DNA from: Bog-756 sp963778165
Lineage (GTDB): Bacteria > Actinomycetota > Acidimicrobiia > Acidimicrobiales > RAAP-2
Length of the DNA: 64,000 bases
Direction of reading: 5' to 3'
NCBI GenBank assembly: GCA_963778165.1
Contig: CAVZTE010000005.1
Span: 372,001-436,000, forward strand
In this document: in pieces, positions 43,165 through 50,643 of the stretch
Layout: every line of letters begins with the position of its first letter
How positions within the stretch are numbered: position 1 is the stretch's first letter
Program-made: the position numbers and the translations under genes
The notes under the pieces: generated by a model
The model's database searches: none
Told to the model about the DNA's origin: nothing
What the model saw: the letters and a program-made list of their open reading frames with translations, nothing else

Positions 43165-44024
43165 GACAAGCCGAGACGCTCCGAGAGAGAAGAGATGTAG
43201 TCGATATGGGCATCAAGCGAATCCAGGCCGAGGCCCATGGTGACGACCGACACGTGCGTGCCGCCAGCGTTGCGCCACCCCTCGATTTCCCTTGTGAGCT
43301 CACCCACATCGCCACCGCTAAGCGCCACATAGTCACCGCCGAACTCGTCGACTGACCTTCCGGCACGAGCGACCCGTTCGCGGAGCCTTGCCCAGACCTC
43401 CGTTGTCTCGACGCCGCCACCGAAGAAGATGAATCCGTCTGCGAGCCGGGCAGCTCGGTCGAATGCCTTCTCGCCAGACCCGCCGAGCCAAATCGGAATC
43501 GAGCCTGCGGGCTTGGGCGTGAGTGCCGCTCGATCGACCCGGTCAAAGCGGCCCGAGAAGTTGACGACGGGCTCGGTGAACAGGCGCCGAAGCAACTCGA
43601 TCTGCTCCTCCTGCCGGGCCCCGCGGGTATGGAAGTCCTGGCCGAGGGCCTGGTACTCAACATAGTTCCAGCCGACTCCGACACCGAGCCGTAGCCGGCC
43701 CCCGGACAGGAGGTCGACATCGGCAGCCTGCCGCGCCACGAGCGCAGTTTGGCGCTGCGGAAGGACCAGAATTCCGGTAGTGAATCGGATCCGTTCGGTG
43801 ATGCCAGACAAGTAGGCGAACATCACGAACGGGTCATGGAACGGATCGCGCTCGGTGTAGGGGCCGAGCAGTGGAGGAGACCGATCGGCATGAACGGCAC
43901 CCAGCACGTGTTCGTAGGCAAGAAGGTGATCAAAGCCCAGGTCCTCGACCGCTCTGGCAAATCGGCCAACTGCAGTGGGATCGCCATGAAGCTCGATCTG
44001 GGGGTACGCGACGCCAATCTCCAT
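43161..44024 (-). CDS. LLM-class (F420-type) flavin-dependent oxidoreductase
   Basis: 287 residues with a TIM-barrel pattern of the luciferase-like monooxygenase superfamily: MEIGVAYPQIELHGDPTAVG, RFTTGILVLPQRQTALVARQ, LRLGVGVGWNYVEYQALGQD and IPIWLGGSGEKAFDRAARLA. These are the regions that bind F420 or FMN in the actinobacterial TIGR03619-like group. No partner reductase is adjacent. The substrate is unknown. The gene reads away from the small plus-strand gene at 44167, and its own 3' end lies close to a degenerate repeat copy. Confidence 0.88.
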   Translation of the reverse strand: MEIGVAYPQIELHGDPTAVGRFARAVEDLGFDHLLAYEHVLGAVHADRSPPLLGPYTERDPFHDPFVMFAYLSGITERIRFTTGILVLPQRQTALVARQAADVDLLSGGRLRLGVGVGWNYVEYQALGQDFHTRGARQEEQIELLRRLFTEPVVNFSGRFDRVDRAALTPKPAGSIPIWLGGSGEKAFDRAARLADGFIFFGGGVETTEVWARLRERVARAGRSVDEFGGDYVALSGGDVGELTREIEGWRNAGGTHVSVVTMGLGLDSLDAHIDYISSLSERLGLS

Positions 44025-44166
44025 GAGCGCTAGCTTTTCACGGCTGAATCACACGTGCCCCCGTGCACCGGGTCCAAGGCGGCTATGTCTGGCGCCGACG
44101 GCACTTCGACGGGCACATGCGGAGCAGGGATCGGTGGATGTATGTGGCCTTGGGTGGGATGATCGG

Positions 44167-44475
44167 ATGGTGGAAAGCAGCGCCAGAATCGTGGTCAGCC
44201 GACCGGTGAATGGCATATTCGCATTTCGGCGGTTGGCGGTCAGCCTCGATGGTGCGATCGTCGCAAGGCTTCATCGGGGCCGGCAGGCCGAGGTCGAAGT
44301 CGACCTCGGAAAGCACGCGGTGCAGGCAAGCGTGGACTGGTCAAGGAGCCTGCCGTTGACCGTGCAGGTTGAGGAATCCGACTCAATCACGATCGAGGTC
44401 TCGGCACCCTGGTCCGCGCTGTGGAGGACCTTTGTGACGCCACGCCGGGCACTCAGGTGCCGACGAACCAGATAA
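44167..44475 (+). CDS. small actinobacterial hypothetical protein
   Basis: ATG behind GGTGGGATG, 102 residues. ARIVVSRPVNGIFAFRRLAV, SLDGAIVARLHRGRQAEVEV and DWSRSLPLTVQVEESDSITI form an all-beta pattern seen in short actinobacterial proteins of unknown function. One strand carries a DG turn typical of PEGA-like folds. There is no signal peptide. Upstream residues in the same frame (from 44023) are ignored because they overlap the LLM gene start and lack a ribosome site. Confidence 0.65.
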   Translation: MVESSARIVVSRPVNGIFAFRRLAVSLDGAIVARLHRGRQAEVEVDLGKHAVQASVDWSRSLPLTVQVEESDSITIEVSAPWSALWRTFVTPRRALRCRRTR

Positions 44476-44891
44476 CGGAGCTGATGCCCAGCGTGCCCCC
44501 CAAATCATCGGTTCGGTGGGTGGCTACTTCTTAGCGACAGAGTGGGAAGCGCTGTTCCCGAGATCGTCTCATCCATCCCGGCAAACTCCCCCTTGAAGTT
44601 CAGTTCTGGAAGGCGGTCTGTTCACTAGGGAGAGGTCGACACCCGTCGGTGACGCAGAGATCGAGACCCTTTGATGCTCCGCCCGGTTCCCGATCGGGGC
44701 CCGGCTGTGTTCGGGGCCAAGGCCGGCGCCAGCTCGGCTGGTAGATCTGACTACCCGAGCAAGCCTCGAAGTGCCCGGTATGTGCGGTCCAGGGATGCAC
44801 CGGGATCGTCGCCCACGGGGAAGGCCCCAGCCCAGACATCGGTGGCGCCGGCGCTGAACATCGGTACGGAATCGACCCTGACACGATCGGT

Positions 44892-45029
44892 ATGACCAAC
44901 GCGTCCGGCCGGCTCGGGGAGCCGGACGAAATCGGCTGCGGAGTACTCTTCTTCGCCTCGGACGCCTCAAGCTTCTGCTCGGACCAGACCCTTTACATCC
45001 ACGGAGGCCCAGGAGCTGCGGGCGTTTAA
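44892..45029 (+). pseudogene. C-terminal remnant of a short-chain dehydrogenase
   Basis: The frame encodes GRLGEPDEIGCGVLFFASDA and then SSFCSDQTLYIHGG, the C-terminal signature R-x-G-x-P-x-E-I ... FLASD ... G-x-x-L-x-V-D-G-G of SDR enzymes. Only about 45 residues remain and the Rossmann part is absent. The fragment lies in a gene-poor stretch at the left edge of the accessory island and is a decay relic. The preceding bases have no recognisable SDR signal. Confidence 0.75.
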
Positions 45030-45631
45030 TCTGGCATCGGAGTCGGCCAATAGAAGTACCCGCCCTAACCCGACGTTGGCTCTCGTGACCTGAGACTTCC
45101 TGGAGCGCCTCCCGTCCGCTCCGCTTCGCCCTTCTGTTGAGCGCCAGGACGCCGAAGATCAGGCCGAGGGCGGCCGCTAAGCCACGATCTCCAGCGATTG
45201 ACTGGTCTTCACGGTGACGAAGCCGATGTACCTCATCAACGATTCGGCTTGGTCATCGCATCGAAGTTCCTCGGGCTGGCCTTCAGAAGCTGCTTGATTC
45301 AGGACGGTGAATGCCACGGTCCTGATCAGGGAGGTTCGACGAGTGATGTCGCCACCGAGCGCTTTTCAGTTCGCTCCCAAAAATTACCGGTTGGCCTGCT
45401 ATTTCTTTGGGAGAGAGGGAGCCGACCACCCCGGCGGCGACAGCGGGCACCGGCGCGGCTGGGAGGCACCACCCGAAAGGGCGCACGAGCCCCGGGCCCG
45501 GGAGCCGGGGCCTTTGGGAGGGGGTGTCAGAACTTGGAGTGAGGGGGGTTGCTGGCCGGGGGGTTGAGGGGGCTATCCCGACGGGAGATCGGCATTCGAT
45601 TGGCGAAGGCGCAACTGGGTAGAGCTTTGCC
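45030..45631. other. gene-poor stretch at the left edge of the island
   Basis: About 600 bp without a convincing gene. Several frames are open, but they lack ribosome sites and family signal, and composition is uneven (G-rich at 45500-45570). A block resembling a degraded island repeat (CCCGCCCTAACCCGACGTTG, about 45060) is the only structure seen. Confidence 0.4.
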
Positions 45632-45844
45632 ATGGGCGGCGGAGCCAGGTTCCGCCGGTGGGCAAACTCGACGCATGCGCCCCGGTGGACCTTGGTGATG
45701 GGCATAGCGGCGGCGTTGCTACTGGGCGACGTATTGGACAGGACCCAACGCTGGTGGGGCATCTTCGCCACTTTTGGCGTGGACGTAGTGTTTTTCATCG
45801 TGGCCCGAGTCATTTGGCTTCCGAGAGGACGTGACGACAGCTGA
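45632..45844 (+). CDS. small membrane protein, two helices
   Basis: 70 residues: a basic N-terminus (MGGGARFRRWANSTHAPRW) and two hydrophobic helices (TLVMGIAAALLLGDVL and WGIFATFGVDVVFFIVARVI) separated by DRTQRWW. The layout is that of a small integral membrane protein with both ends probably cytosolic. The ribosome site is weak. It is the first gene of the repeat-separated series, and a repeat copy follows 35 bp after its stop. Confidence 0.55.
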   Translation: MGGGARFRRWANSTHAPRWTLVMGIAAALLLGDVLDRTQRWWGIFATFGVDVVFFIVARVIWLPRGRDDS

Positions 45845-45878
45845 CGCCTAGCCGAAAAGAGGATTCGATAGGCGATAT

Positions 45879-45914
45879 CAATAACGCCCGCTAACCGGTG
45901 GTCTGGGACACTCC
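45879..45914 (+). repeat. island repeat, copy a
   Basis: CAATAACGCCCGCTAACCGG followed by TGGTCTGGGACACTCC. It lies between the small membrane protein and a VOC gene and matches the island consensus in both its TAACG block and its GGTGGTC core. Confidence 0.75.
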
Positions 45915-45995
45915 AGTCCTTTTCGTCGTGCACCCTCCTTCCGGGCTTCGGGCACGGGGCAAGCAACCGAGTACGCAGACTGGCAAAATCTGTCC

Positions 45996-46409
45996 ATGCC
46001 ATCGATTACGGGCTATCTGGCCCCGACGCTCACGGTGACCAACCTGGCTAGTAGCGTCATTTGGTATCGGGAAGTGCTGGATCTAACGATCCGCCGTGAA
46101 TACGAGCCTCCCGACAAACGTCAACGCGATGCGTGCCTTTTAGAACCTCGCACGGGGCTCGAAATCTGTCTGGTCGAGTACTCCGGAGCTCCCCAGGATG
46201 CCTTCAACGAGTTCATTCCTGGCCTTGACCACCTTGAGTTCCTTGTCGCAGAGCGCACAGACCTGGACGAGTGGGCCTCGCGTCTCGATTCTTTGGGAAT
46301 CGCCCATTCTGGTGTCAAGGAGCCTGCGTATACACGGAACGCGATGCTCACCTTCCGCGACCCGGACAACATCCAGCTCGAGTTCTTCTGGAGGGCGCCG
46401 ACCCGGTAA
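45996..46409 (+). CDS. VOC/glyoxalase superfamily protein
   Basis: 137 residues: YLAPTLTVTNLASSVIWYRE opens the first module, GLDHLEFLVAERTDLDEWAS the second, and MLTFRDPDNIQLEFFWRAP closes it. The ending is near-identical in pattern to the VOC protein at 26449. His in GLDHLE and Glu in QLEFF match VOC ligand positions; the first-module His is absent. It is the sole gene of one repeat-bounded segment. Its TAA stop is part of the following repeat copy. Confidence 0.82.
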   Translation: MPSITGYLAPTLTVTNLASSVIWYREVLDLTIRREYEPPDKRQRDACLLEPRTGLEICLVEYSGAPQDAFNEFIPGLDHLEFLVAERTDLDEWASRLDSLGIAHSGVKEPAYTRNAMLTFRDPDNIQLEFFWRAPTR

Positions 46410-46442
46410 CTGTCCCACCAAGCCGGTGATCGGGGACACCCC
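46405..46442 (+). repeat. island repeat, copy b, with perfect stem
   Basis: Begins at GGTAAC, where TAA is the VOC stop codon. TGTCCC (46411-46416) and GGGACA (46433-46438) form a perfect 6-bp stem, with ACC and GGT able to pair inside it. The core CCGGTGATCGGGG matches the family. Confidence 0.8.
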
Positions 46443-46487
46443 GACTACGGTTCGCAACCTGATTTCCCAACTCGAAAGGGAGAGAAC

Positions 46488-46649
46488 ATGATGGCGTATC
46501 CCGCAGGAGTGGGCATCAGCGCCCTGAACTGGGTTTGTCGAAGGGTCATAGGACGTGTGCACTACGGGACAAGCTTCCATTCGACGAGGGGTATGCCGCA
46601 GGGCCTGGTCAATCAGAACAGATTCAACTGCAACCAAATCGAGAGGTGA
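46488..46649 (+). CDS. short ORF with strong ribosome site
   Basis: A frame of 53 codons starts at ATG 46488 behind AAAGGGAGAG, an excellent site with 5-base spacing. The product (MMAYPAGVGISALNWVCRRV, then IGRVHYGTSFHSTRGM) is basic and shows no known motif. It is too short for confident calling; only the ribosome site and location between a repeat and the sigma operon support it. Confidence 0.4.
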   Translation: MMAYPAGVGISALNWVCRRVIGRVHYGTSFHSTRGMPQGLVNQNRFNCNQIER

Positions 46650-46697
46650 AGCGTGTAGCTCGGTAGGGGGACGTCCGAATCAGGTGGAAGGGCGGAA

Positions 46698-47216
46698 GTG
46701 AACAGCCGGAACGATATTCAAGCAGACACATTCGACGCCTTCTTTCGAGAATCGAAGAAGCCGCTGCTGGCGATGGCATTCGTACTCACTGGAGATTTGG
46801 CCACTGCTCAGGATTTGACTCAGGAGGCATTGCTGCGGTCATGGGTGCGCTGGTCACGCATTGCGAAATACGACGACCCACAGGCATGGACGAGACGGGT
46901 GCTGTACAACCTCGCCGTGAGCAAAAGCCGGAGCGATCGGGTCCGAAACCAGGCCACCAACGAAATAACCCGATCAGTCCCCGCACCCAACGAGTCGCAC
47001 CTCATGTTGGCAACAGCTTTGCGATCACTACCCGAAAACCAAGTACGAGCCCTTGTCCTGCACGACGGGGCCGGTATTTCTATCAGCGAGGTTGCCGCAG
47101 AGATGAGGGTGCCCGAAGGCACCGTCAAATCATGGTTGAGCAGGGGTCGGGCATCGGCGGCCAAGGCGTTGGATTTGACCGAAGTCACCCGAAAGGAAGG
47201 TCATGCCTCGCACTGA
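46698..47216 (+). CDS. ECF-type RNA polymerase sigma factor (SigE-like)
   Basis: 172 residues, GTG start. Region 2 is ATAQDLTQEALLRSWVRW and region 4 is LPENQVRALVLHDGAGISIS followed by EVAAEMRVPEGTVKSWLSRG with the helix-turn-helix. The linker is short, as in ECF sigma factors. Its 3' end overlaps the next gene by 14 nt, as usual for sigma and anti-sigma pairs. Target promoters are unknown, although the adjacent membrane protein is a natural regulator or target. Confidence 0.9.
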   Translation: MNSRNDIQADTFDAFFRESKKPLLAMAFVLTGDLATAQDLTQEALLRSWVRWSRIAKYDDPQAWTRRVLYNLAVSKSRSDRVRNQATNEITRSVPAPNESHLMLATALRSLPENQVRALVLHDGAGISISEVAAEMRVPEGTVKSWLSRGRASAAKALDLTEVTRKEGHASH

Positions 47217-47811
47217 AGAACAGATCCAAGAGCTGGTCCGTGAGTTGTACACCATTGCTGAGACCGCCGAGTGGGATCTCGCCCCAGAGGAGGTACGTTC
47301 CAAGAGAGGGCGACGCCGCATTTCACTGCCAGATGGGAAGATCCTCGTCCTTGTTGCCGCTGCAGTGATCCTGATTGTGGTCGGAATCGTCGTGGCCAAT
47401 GGATCGCCTTCCCGAAGGTCGACGACGAATGTTCCGACAACGTCCGCTGCACCCAGCTCCTCAGGCCTAGTTCTCCACGTTTCGCCCACCGCCAACCTTC
47501 GTAATGGCGAGATCGTTCAGGTGAGCGTTTCGGGTTTCCCACCCGGCAAGGTGTTTCTCTCTGAATGTGCCTCCGATGCGGATGTAAATGCTCTCGGCTG
47601 TGGTGCTCAGCTTGCAGCGCAGCCGTTCGTCGAAATCGATAACGGAGCCGGAACCGAGAGTTTCAATGTGAGCGATAAGGCGCCAAGCGCCCCTCTATCC
47701 CCGGACCCCACCGCACTATGCACGAACCAGTGTGTCTTGGTCGCCACATCCGGCGCACCTGCGTCGGGCGCTAGGCATGTCCAAGCCATAAAGCTTGTCT
47801 TTGGGTCCTAA
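47203..47811 (+). CDS. membrane-anchored protein with neocarzinostatin-like domain, candidate anti-sigma partner
   Basis: 202 residues: a charged cytosolic N-terminus (TEEQIQELVRELYTIAETAE), one membrane helix (residues 47-65, LVLVAAAVILIVVGIVV), a Ser/Thr-rich linker, then an outside domain. GLVLHVSPTANLRNGEIVQV and SGFPPGKVFLSECAS with paired Cys (SECAS, LGCGAQ, ALCTNQC) resemble the macromomycin/neocarzinostatin Ig-like fold. The overlap with the sigma gene suggests the cytosolic part holds the sigma factor, but no zinc-binding HxxxCxxC motif is seen. The outside domain might sense a ligand. Function is inferred from context. Confidence 0.68.
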   Translation: MPRTEEQIQELVRELYTIAETAEWDLAPEEVRSKRGRRRISLPDGKILVLVAAAVILIVVGIVVANGSPSRRSTTNVPTTSAAPSSSGLVLHVSPTANLRNGEIVQVSVSGFPPGKVFLSECASDADVNALGCGAQLAAQPFVEIDNGAGTESFNVSDKAPSAPLSPDPTALCTNQCVLVATSGAPASGARHVQAIKLVFGS

Positions 47812-47832
47812 AAACACCAACTCCCGAGACCC

Positions 47833-47864
47833 CCAGATGCTGACGATCCGGGGAGTCGACGGTC
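47833..47864 (+). repeat. possible degenerate island repeat after the sigma operon
   Basis: GATGCTGACGATCCGGGGAG followed by TCGACGG resembles copy q only in part (GCTGA-TCCGG-GG). It sits 22 bp after the operon stop, where a copy would be expected. I rate it weak. Confidence 0.25.
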
Positions 47865-47935
47865 TCGCTGCCCATGCCCTCAAAGTGCCTGGTTGAGACT
47901 TCTAGGCAGACGCTCCGGTCAATCCGCAGCGTTAG

Positions 47936-48019
47936 AGGTCCAGACGAATTAGCTCTCTAAGTGCCTGTCGTCGGCTCCGGTCGGTTGGCTTTTGATCGAG
48001 CAGCCTCTCGTCTGGACCT
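47936..48019 (+). ncRNA. candidate IS110 bridge RNA (left-end stem)
   Basis: AGGTCCAGACGA (47936-47947) and TCGTCTGGACCT (48008-48019) are perfect 12-bp complements around a 60-nt loop, about 90 bp before the transposase start. In IS110-type elements the noncoding stretch before the transposase encodes a bridge RNA with stem-loops that pair with target and donor DNA. The size and position fit, but the loops cannot be matched to DNA here. Confidence 0.55.
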
Positions 48020-48106
48020 TGCCGCGGGTGGCTCGAAAGAGGAACGTGCACGAGATTCCAACCAGGAGTGCCCCCGCGTCCCTATCCAGCGACAAAGGAG
48101 GAACTG

Positions 48107-49129
48107 ATGACGGTGATCATCGGGATCGACCCGCACAAGGCATCCCACACGGCCGTGGCCATCGGCGGTGACGAACAGAAGCTGGCCGAGATCAAGGTCC
48201 GCGCCACCTGCGAGCAGCTTGTGAAGTTGTTGGCCTGGGCGGCGCCTCTCGGTGAGCGAACCTGGGCGGTCGAGTCGGCCGGTGGGCTCGGTTACCTGTT
48301 GTCCCAGCAGTTGGTTGGAGCCGGCGAGCAGGTGCTCGATGTGCCGGCCACCCTGGCCTCGAGGGTACGGGTGCTCGGCACCGGAAAGTCCAACAAGAAC
48401 GACCCGAACGATGCCCTGTCGGTAGCCATTGCCGCTTTGCGGTCGCCGGGGCTTCGGTCCGTTGAACCGGCAGATCACGTCGAGGTGCTGCGCCTATTGG
48501 CCAAACGGAACCATGAGATCGGGAGACTGCGCAACATCGTCGTCTCCCGGCTCCACGCTGCCCTGGCCAATCTCTCACCAGGCGGAATTTCCAAGGAACT
48601 CAACGCATCTGACGCCATGCAGCTGCTCAATGGCCTCGAGCCGATCACCCCGGTGGAGCGGACCCTCTATGGGCTGGCCCACGAGCTGCTCGACGATGTA
48701 GAGCGACTCGATGTGCAGCTGAAGGAGCCACATAGGCGTATCAGGGCAGCGGTCAAAGTTTCGGGGACATCGCTGACGGACATCTACGGCGTCGGCCCCA
48801 TTCTGGCCTGGGCGTTGATCGGTTACACCGGCGATGTCCGTCGGTTCGCCAACCGGGACCAGTTCGCTTCTTACGCCGGAGTGGCTCCCGTCGAGCACTC
48901 CTCCGGGGGCAGGGTCTTTCACCGGCTCAGTCGCCGGGGCAACCGTCAGCTCAATCACGCCATCCATATGGTGGCGATCTGCCAGATAGGCCAGAAGAGC
49001 TCAGAGGGCCGCGCCTACTTCGAACGGAAGGTGGCCGATGGCAAGACCAAACGGGAAGCCATCCGGTCACTGAAGCGGCAGGTCAGCAACGCCGTCTATC
49101 GGCAGTTCCTGATCGACGCACAGAAGTAA
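48107..49129 (+). CDS. IS110-family DEDD transposase
   Basis: ATG behind AAAGGAGG, 340 residues. IIGIDPHKASHTAVAIGG supplies Asp8, ERTWAVESAGGLGYLL supplies Glu56, and SNKNDPNDALSVA supplies Asp99 and Asp102, the RuvC-like DEDD set. The C-terminal transposase_20 domain has IYGVGPILAWALIGYTGDVR and FASYAGVAPVEHSSGG, which includes the conserved serine region. No frameshift or stop is seen, so the enzyme should be active. The ribosome site is strong. It mediates RNA-guided recombination in known relatives. Confidence 0.93.
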   Translation: MTVIIGIDPHKASHTAVAIGGDEQKLAEIKVRATCEQLVKLLAWAAPLGERTWAVESAGGLGYLLSQQLVGAGEQVLDVPATLASRVRVLGTGKSNKNDPNDALSVAIAALRSPGLRSVEPADHVEVLRLLAKRNHEIGRLRNIVVSRLHAALANLSPGGISKELNASDAMQLLNGLEPITPVERTLYGLAHELLDDVERLDVQLKEPHRRIRAAVKVSGTSLTDIYGVGPILAWALIGYTGDVRRFANRDQFASYAGVAPVEHSSGGRVFHRLSRRGNRQLNHAIHMVAICQIGQKSSEGRAYFERKVADGKTKREAIRSLKRQVSNAVYRQFLIDAQK

Positions 49130-49328
49130 GGGTCTGGGAGGACAAGCGGGAACGACTCGTAGCCTGCGTGACCGGCTCTGCACCCTGGCGGCCGGCTCTT
49201 CGGCGAAGTCACTCCCGGACCCACCAAACCTTAGGCACTCGACGCCCCTCGACGGCGGCTGATTCGTCGCGCCTGGACTGCCTCGAAATTGCCCCCTTGA
49301 CTCAAAGCGGATTCGGTCAGCGACGGCC

Positions 49329-49370
49329 GATAACGCCCGGCCTGATCCGGCGTTGTGGGGCAGGGGCAGC
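49329..49370 (+). repeat. island repeat, copy c
   Basis: GATAACGCCCGGCCTGATCC followed by GGCGTTGTGGGGCAGGGGC. It ends 25 bp before the start of the next VOC gene. Confidence 0.7.
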
Positions 49371-49394
49371 ATCACCGTCGATAACCTTGTGGGC

Positions 49395-49775
49395 ATGAAG
49401 GTTGACGATTACGACAGTCTGATCTTGTTCGTTGGTGATCTCAGCAAGGCGAAGGCGTTCTACGCAGGTTCGCTCGGACTCCCAGTGCGTTTTGAAGATG
49501 ACATCATCGTCGTCGTGGGGGGTCCTACGGGGCAGATCGTTCTGCATCGCAACGATCGTGGGCATGACGAGCGAGGCATATTTCCTGCGGGCACCGAGGC
49601 CGGAGCGGCATCCATTCGCTTCAAGGTGGAGGACCCGGACGCCTGGGAGAAAGAGGCGAAACGAACTGGTGTGCCTGTCCTTTGGCCAACCCAGGAGGCG
49701 ACCTGGGGACGGTTTCTCGTGGTGGCAGATCCAGATGGTCGACCAGTTGCCTTGGCCAAGATGAACCCTCGCTGA
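49395..49775 (+). CDS. VOC/glyoxalase superfamily protein
   Basis: ATG 49395 (MKVDDYDSLILFVGDLSKA) gives 126 residues. The first module has FYAGSLGLPVRFEDDIIVVV, the second AGAASIRFKVEDPDAWEKEA, ending FLVVADPDGRPVALAKMNP. This is a bleomycin-resistance-like VOC without conserved His ligands, so ligand binding rather than catalysis is likely. It is the only gene between copies c and d of the repeat. The second VOC protein of the island, it is not closely similar to the first. Confidence 0.8.
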   Translation: MKVDDYDSLILFVGDLSKAKAFYAGSLGLPVRFEDDIIVVVGGPTGQIVLHRNDRGHDERGIFPAGTEAGAASIRFKVEDPDAWEKEAKRTGVPVLWPTQEATWGRFLVVADPDGRPVALAKMNPR

Positions 49776-49790
49776 GCTAACCGTGGCTCC

Positions 49791-49822
49791 ATACGCCATA
49801 GACCCGGCGGTCAGGGCGACCA
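49791..49822 (+). repeat. island repeat, copy d
   Basis: ACGCCATAGACCCGGCGGTC followed by AGGGCGACC. GACC-CGGC-GGTC forms a 4-bp stem. It lies between the convergent VOC and PIN-domain genes and overlaps the end of the latter. Confidence 0.75.
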
Positions 49823-50245
49823 GGTATGCCCAGTGCTGTCAGGCAAAGCAACGACGGCGATTCCCTCCTCCTGGCACATGTCGAGAAGGTGCGGGTCAGC
49901 CGAGGCAAGCTGAGCGCTCGTCACTTGTGCTGACACGGCCGCAACGCAGTCGGCGAGGCTCACGGCTCGGCTCTTGCGGTGGTGGTGACGGGCGCGAAGC
50001 AGGCCGGCCTGCGTAGCCACCCCAAGGTCGACCGAGATCGGAGGCGTCAGACTGAGCTGAGCCAGATCCAGCACCGCCCCGTCTTCCTCGGCTCCCAAGA
50101 TTCGAACCAGATGATCGAGTACCTCGGAGACTCCCAGCGCGGTAAGCGCCACGTCCTCCTCGGACTCAACCAGATGCTGGACCAGAGGAGCAGCTGGTTC
50201 ATCTCTGAACAGTGCCAAGACAGCGAAGGAATCGAGAACAATCAC
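49811..50245 (-). CDS. PIN-domain toxin, VapC-like
   Basis: 144 residues: MIVLDSFAVLALFRDEPAAP gives the first Asp of the PIN active site, EVLDHLVRILG carries the Glu, AVSLADCVAAVSAQ the third acid, and ASADPHLLDM the fourth. VapC toxins are Mg-dependent RNases that cut tRNA or rRNA. The start overlaps the antitoxin stop by 4 nt (ATGA), so the pair is translated together. It is the only gene pair between repeats d and e, arranged opposite to the repeats. Confidence 0.87.
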   Translation of the reverse strand: MIVLDSFAVLALFRDEPAAPLVQHLVESEEDVALTALGVSEVLDHLVRILGAEEDGAVLDLAQLSLTPPISVDLGVATQAGLLRARHHHRKSRAVSLADCVAAVSAQVTSAQLASADPHLLDMCQEEGIAVVALPDSTGHTWSP

Positions 50246-50484
50246 CGCCGGCGTTCTCGGGCCGACTCGTCAATCCTCGACTGCTGTCGGATTCGATCGC
50301 TGCTCAAACCGCGTCGGTACTTCCCCCGGAGCTCGCCGACGGGCTCTTCGGGAAGGGGACGAAGCACCACGCGGTCGCCGAGATCGACCACTACAACTCG
50401 ATCGGCGTTCCATCGGGCCCGGGCCTCTGCTGGGATCGAAACCTGTCCGTTGGTCGAGACTTTCATCACGTAGTTAGCCGTCAC
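50242..50484 (-). CDS. AbrB/SpoVT-type antitoxin, VapB-like
   Basis: 80 residues from GTG 50484 (GAGGAAA site; the internal ATG 50466 is possible). MKVSTNGQVSIPAEARARWN is the swapped-hairpin DNA-binding part of AbrB-type antitoxins, followed by VVVVDLGDRVVLRPLPEEP. The charged C-terminal tail (KYRRGLSSDRIRQQSRIDES) would bind the toxin. With the PIN gene it forms a type II module that probably represses itself through the operator just upstream. Confidence 0.87.
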   Translation of the reverse strand: MTANYVMKVSTNGQVSIPAEARARWNADRVVVVDLGDRVVLRPLPEEPVGELRGKYRRGLSSDRIRQQSRIDESARERRR

Positions 50485-50502
50485 TGGGTTTCCTCGGTCA
50501 TT

Positions 50503-50529
50503 GTATGAATATGTACTTTCATACTATAC
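50503..50529 (-). promoter_or_regulatory. antitoxin operator and -10 element
   Basis: GTATGAA (50503-50509) and TTCATAC (50518-50524) form a perfect 7-bp inverted repeat 19 bp upstream of the antitoxin start. On the minus strand TATAGT (50523-50528) overlaps its far arm and is a good -10. Binding of the antitoxin there would block transcription. Confidence 0.65.
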
Positions 50530-50550
50530 CAGTTGGCCGTCAGGGGCGCC
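50529..50550 (+). repeat. partial island repeat near the toxin-antitoxin promoter
   Basis: CCAGTTGGCCGTCAGGGGCG matches only the right half of the consensus (GGTGGTCAGGGGCACC). It lies 25 bp before copy e and may be a truncated duplicate. Confidence 0.4.
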
Positions 50551-50574
50551 CTCGAAGTGCCGGTAGAGGGCAGG

Positions 50575-50610
50575 CAATAAGCGCCATCGACCCGGCGGTC
50601 GGGGAAACCC
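50575..50610 (+). repeat. island repeat, copy e
   Basis: CAATAAGCGCCATCGACCCG followed by GCGGTCGGGGAAACCC. CGACC-CGGC-GGTCG is a perfect 5-bp stem with a 4-base loop. It lies between the antitoxin promoter and the end of the next minus-strand gene. Confidence 0.8.
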
Positions 50611-50643
50611 GCTTGTCCGTACTCTGCGGCTGAATTAGGACCT

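Larger units (their letters stand above)
47930..49150 (+). mobile_element. IS110-family insertion sequence (ends approximate)
   Basis: The element comprises the noncoding left part with the 12-bp stem, the transposase gene and a short right flank. IS110 members lack long terminal inverted repeats and cause little or no target duplication, so the exact ends cannot be read from one copy. It lies inside the repeat-separated island, between the sigma operon and a VOC gene. Confidence 0.75.

Noticed and set aside
45198..45542. 114-codon frame in the gene-poor stretch
   Set aside because: No ribosome site, no motif, and an Arg/Gly/Pro-rich end typical of random GC-rich sequence.
50529..50550. A second full repeat copy next to copy e
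   Set aside because: Only the right half of the consensus is present, so it is listed as partial and not counted as a boundary.
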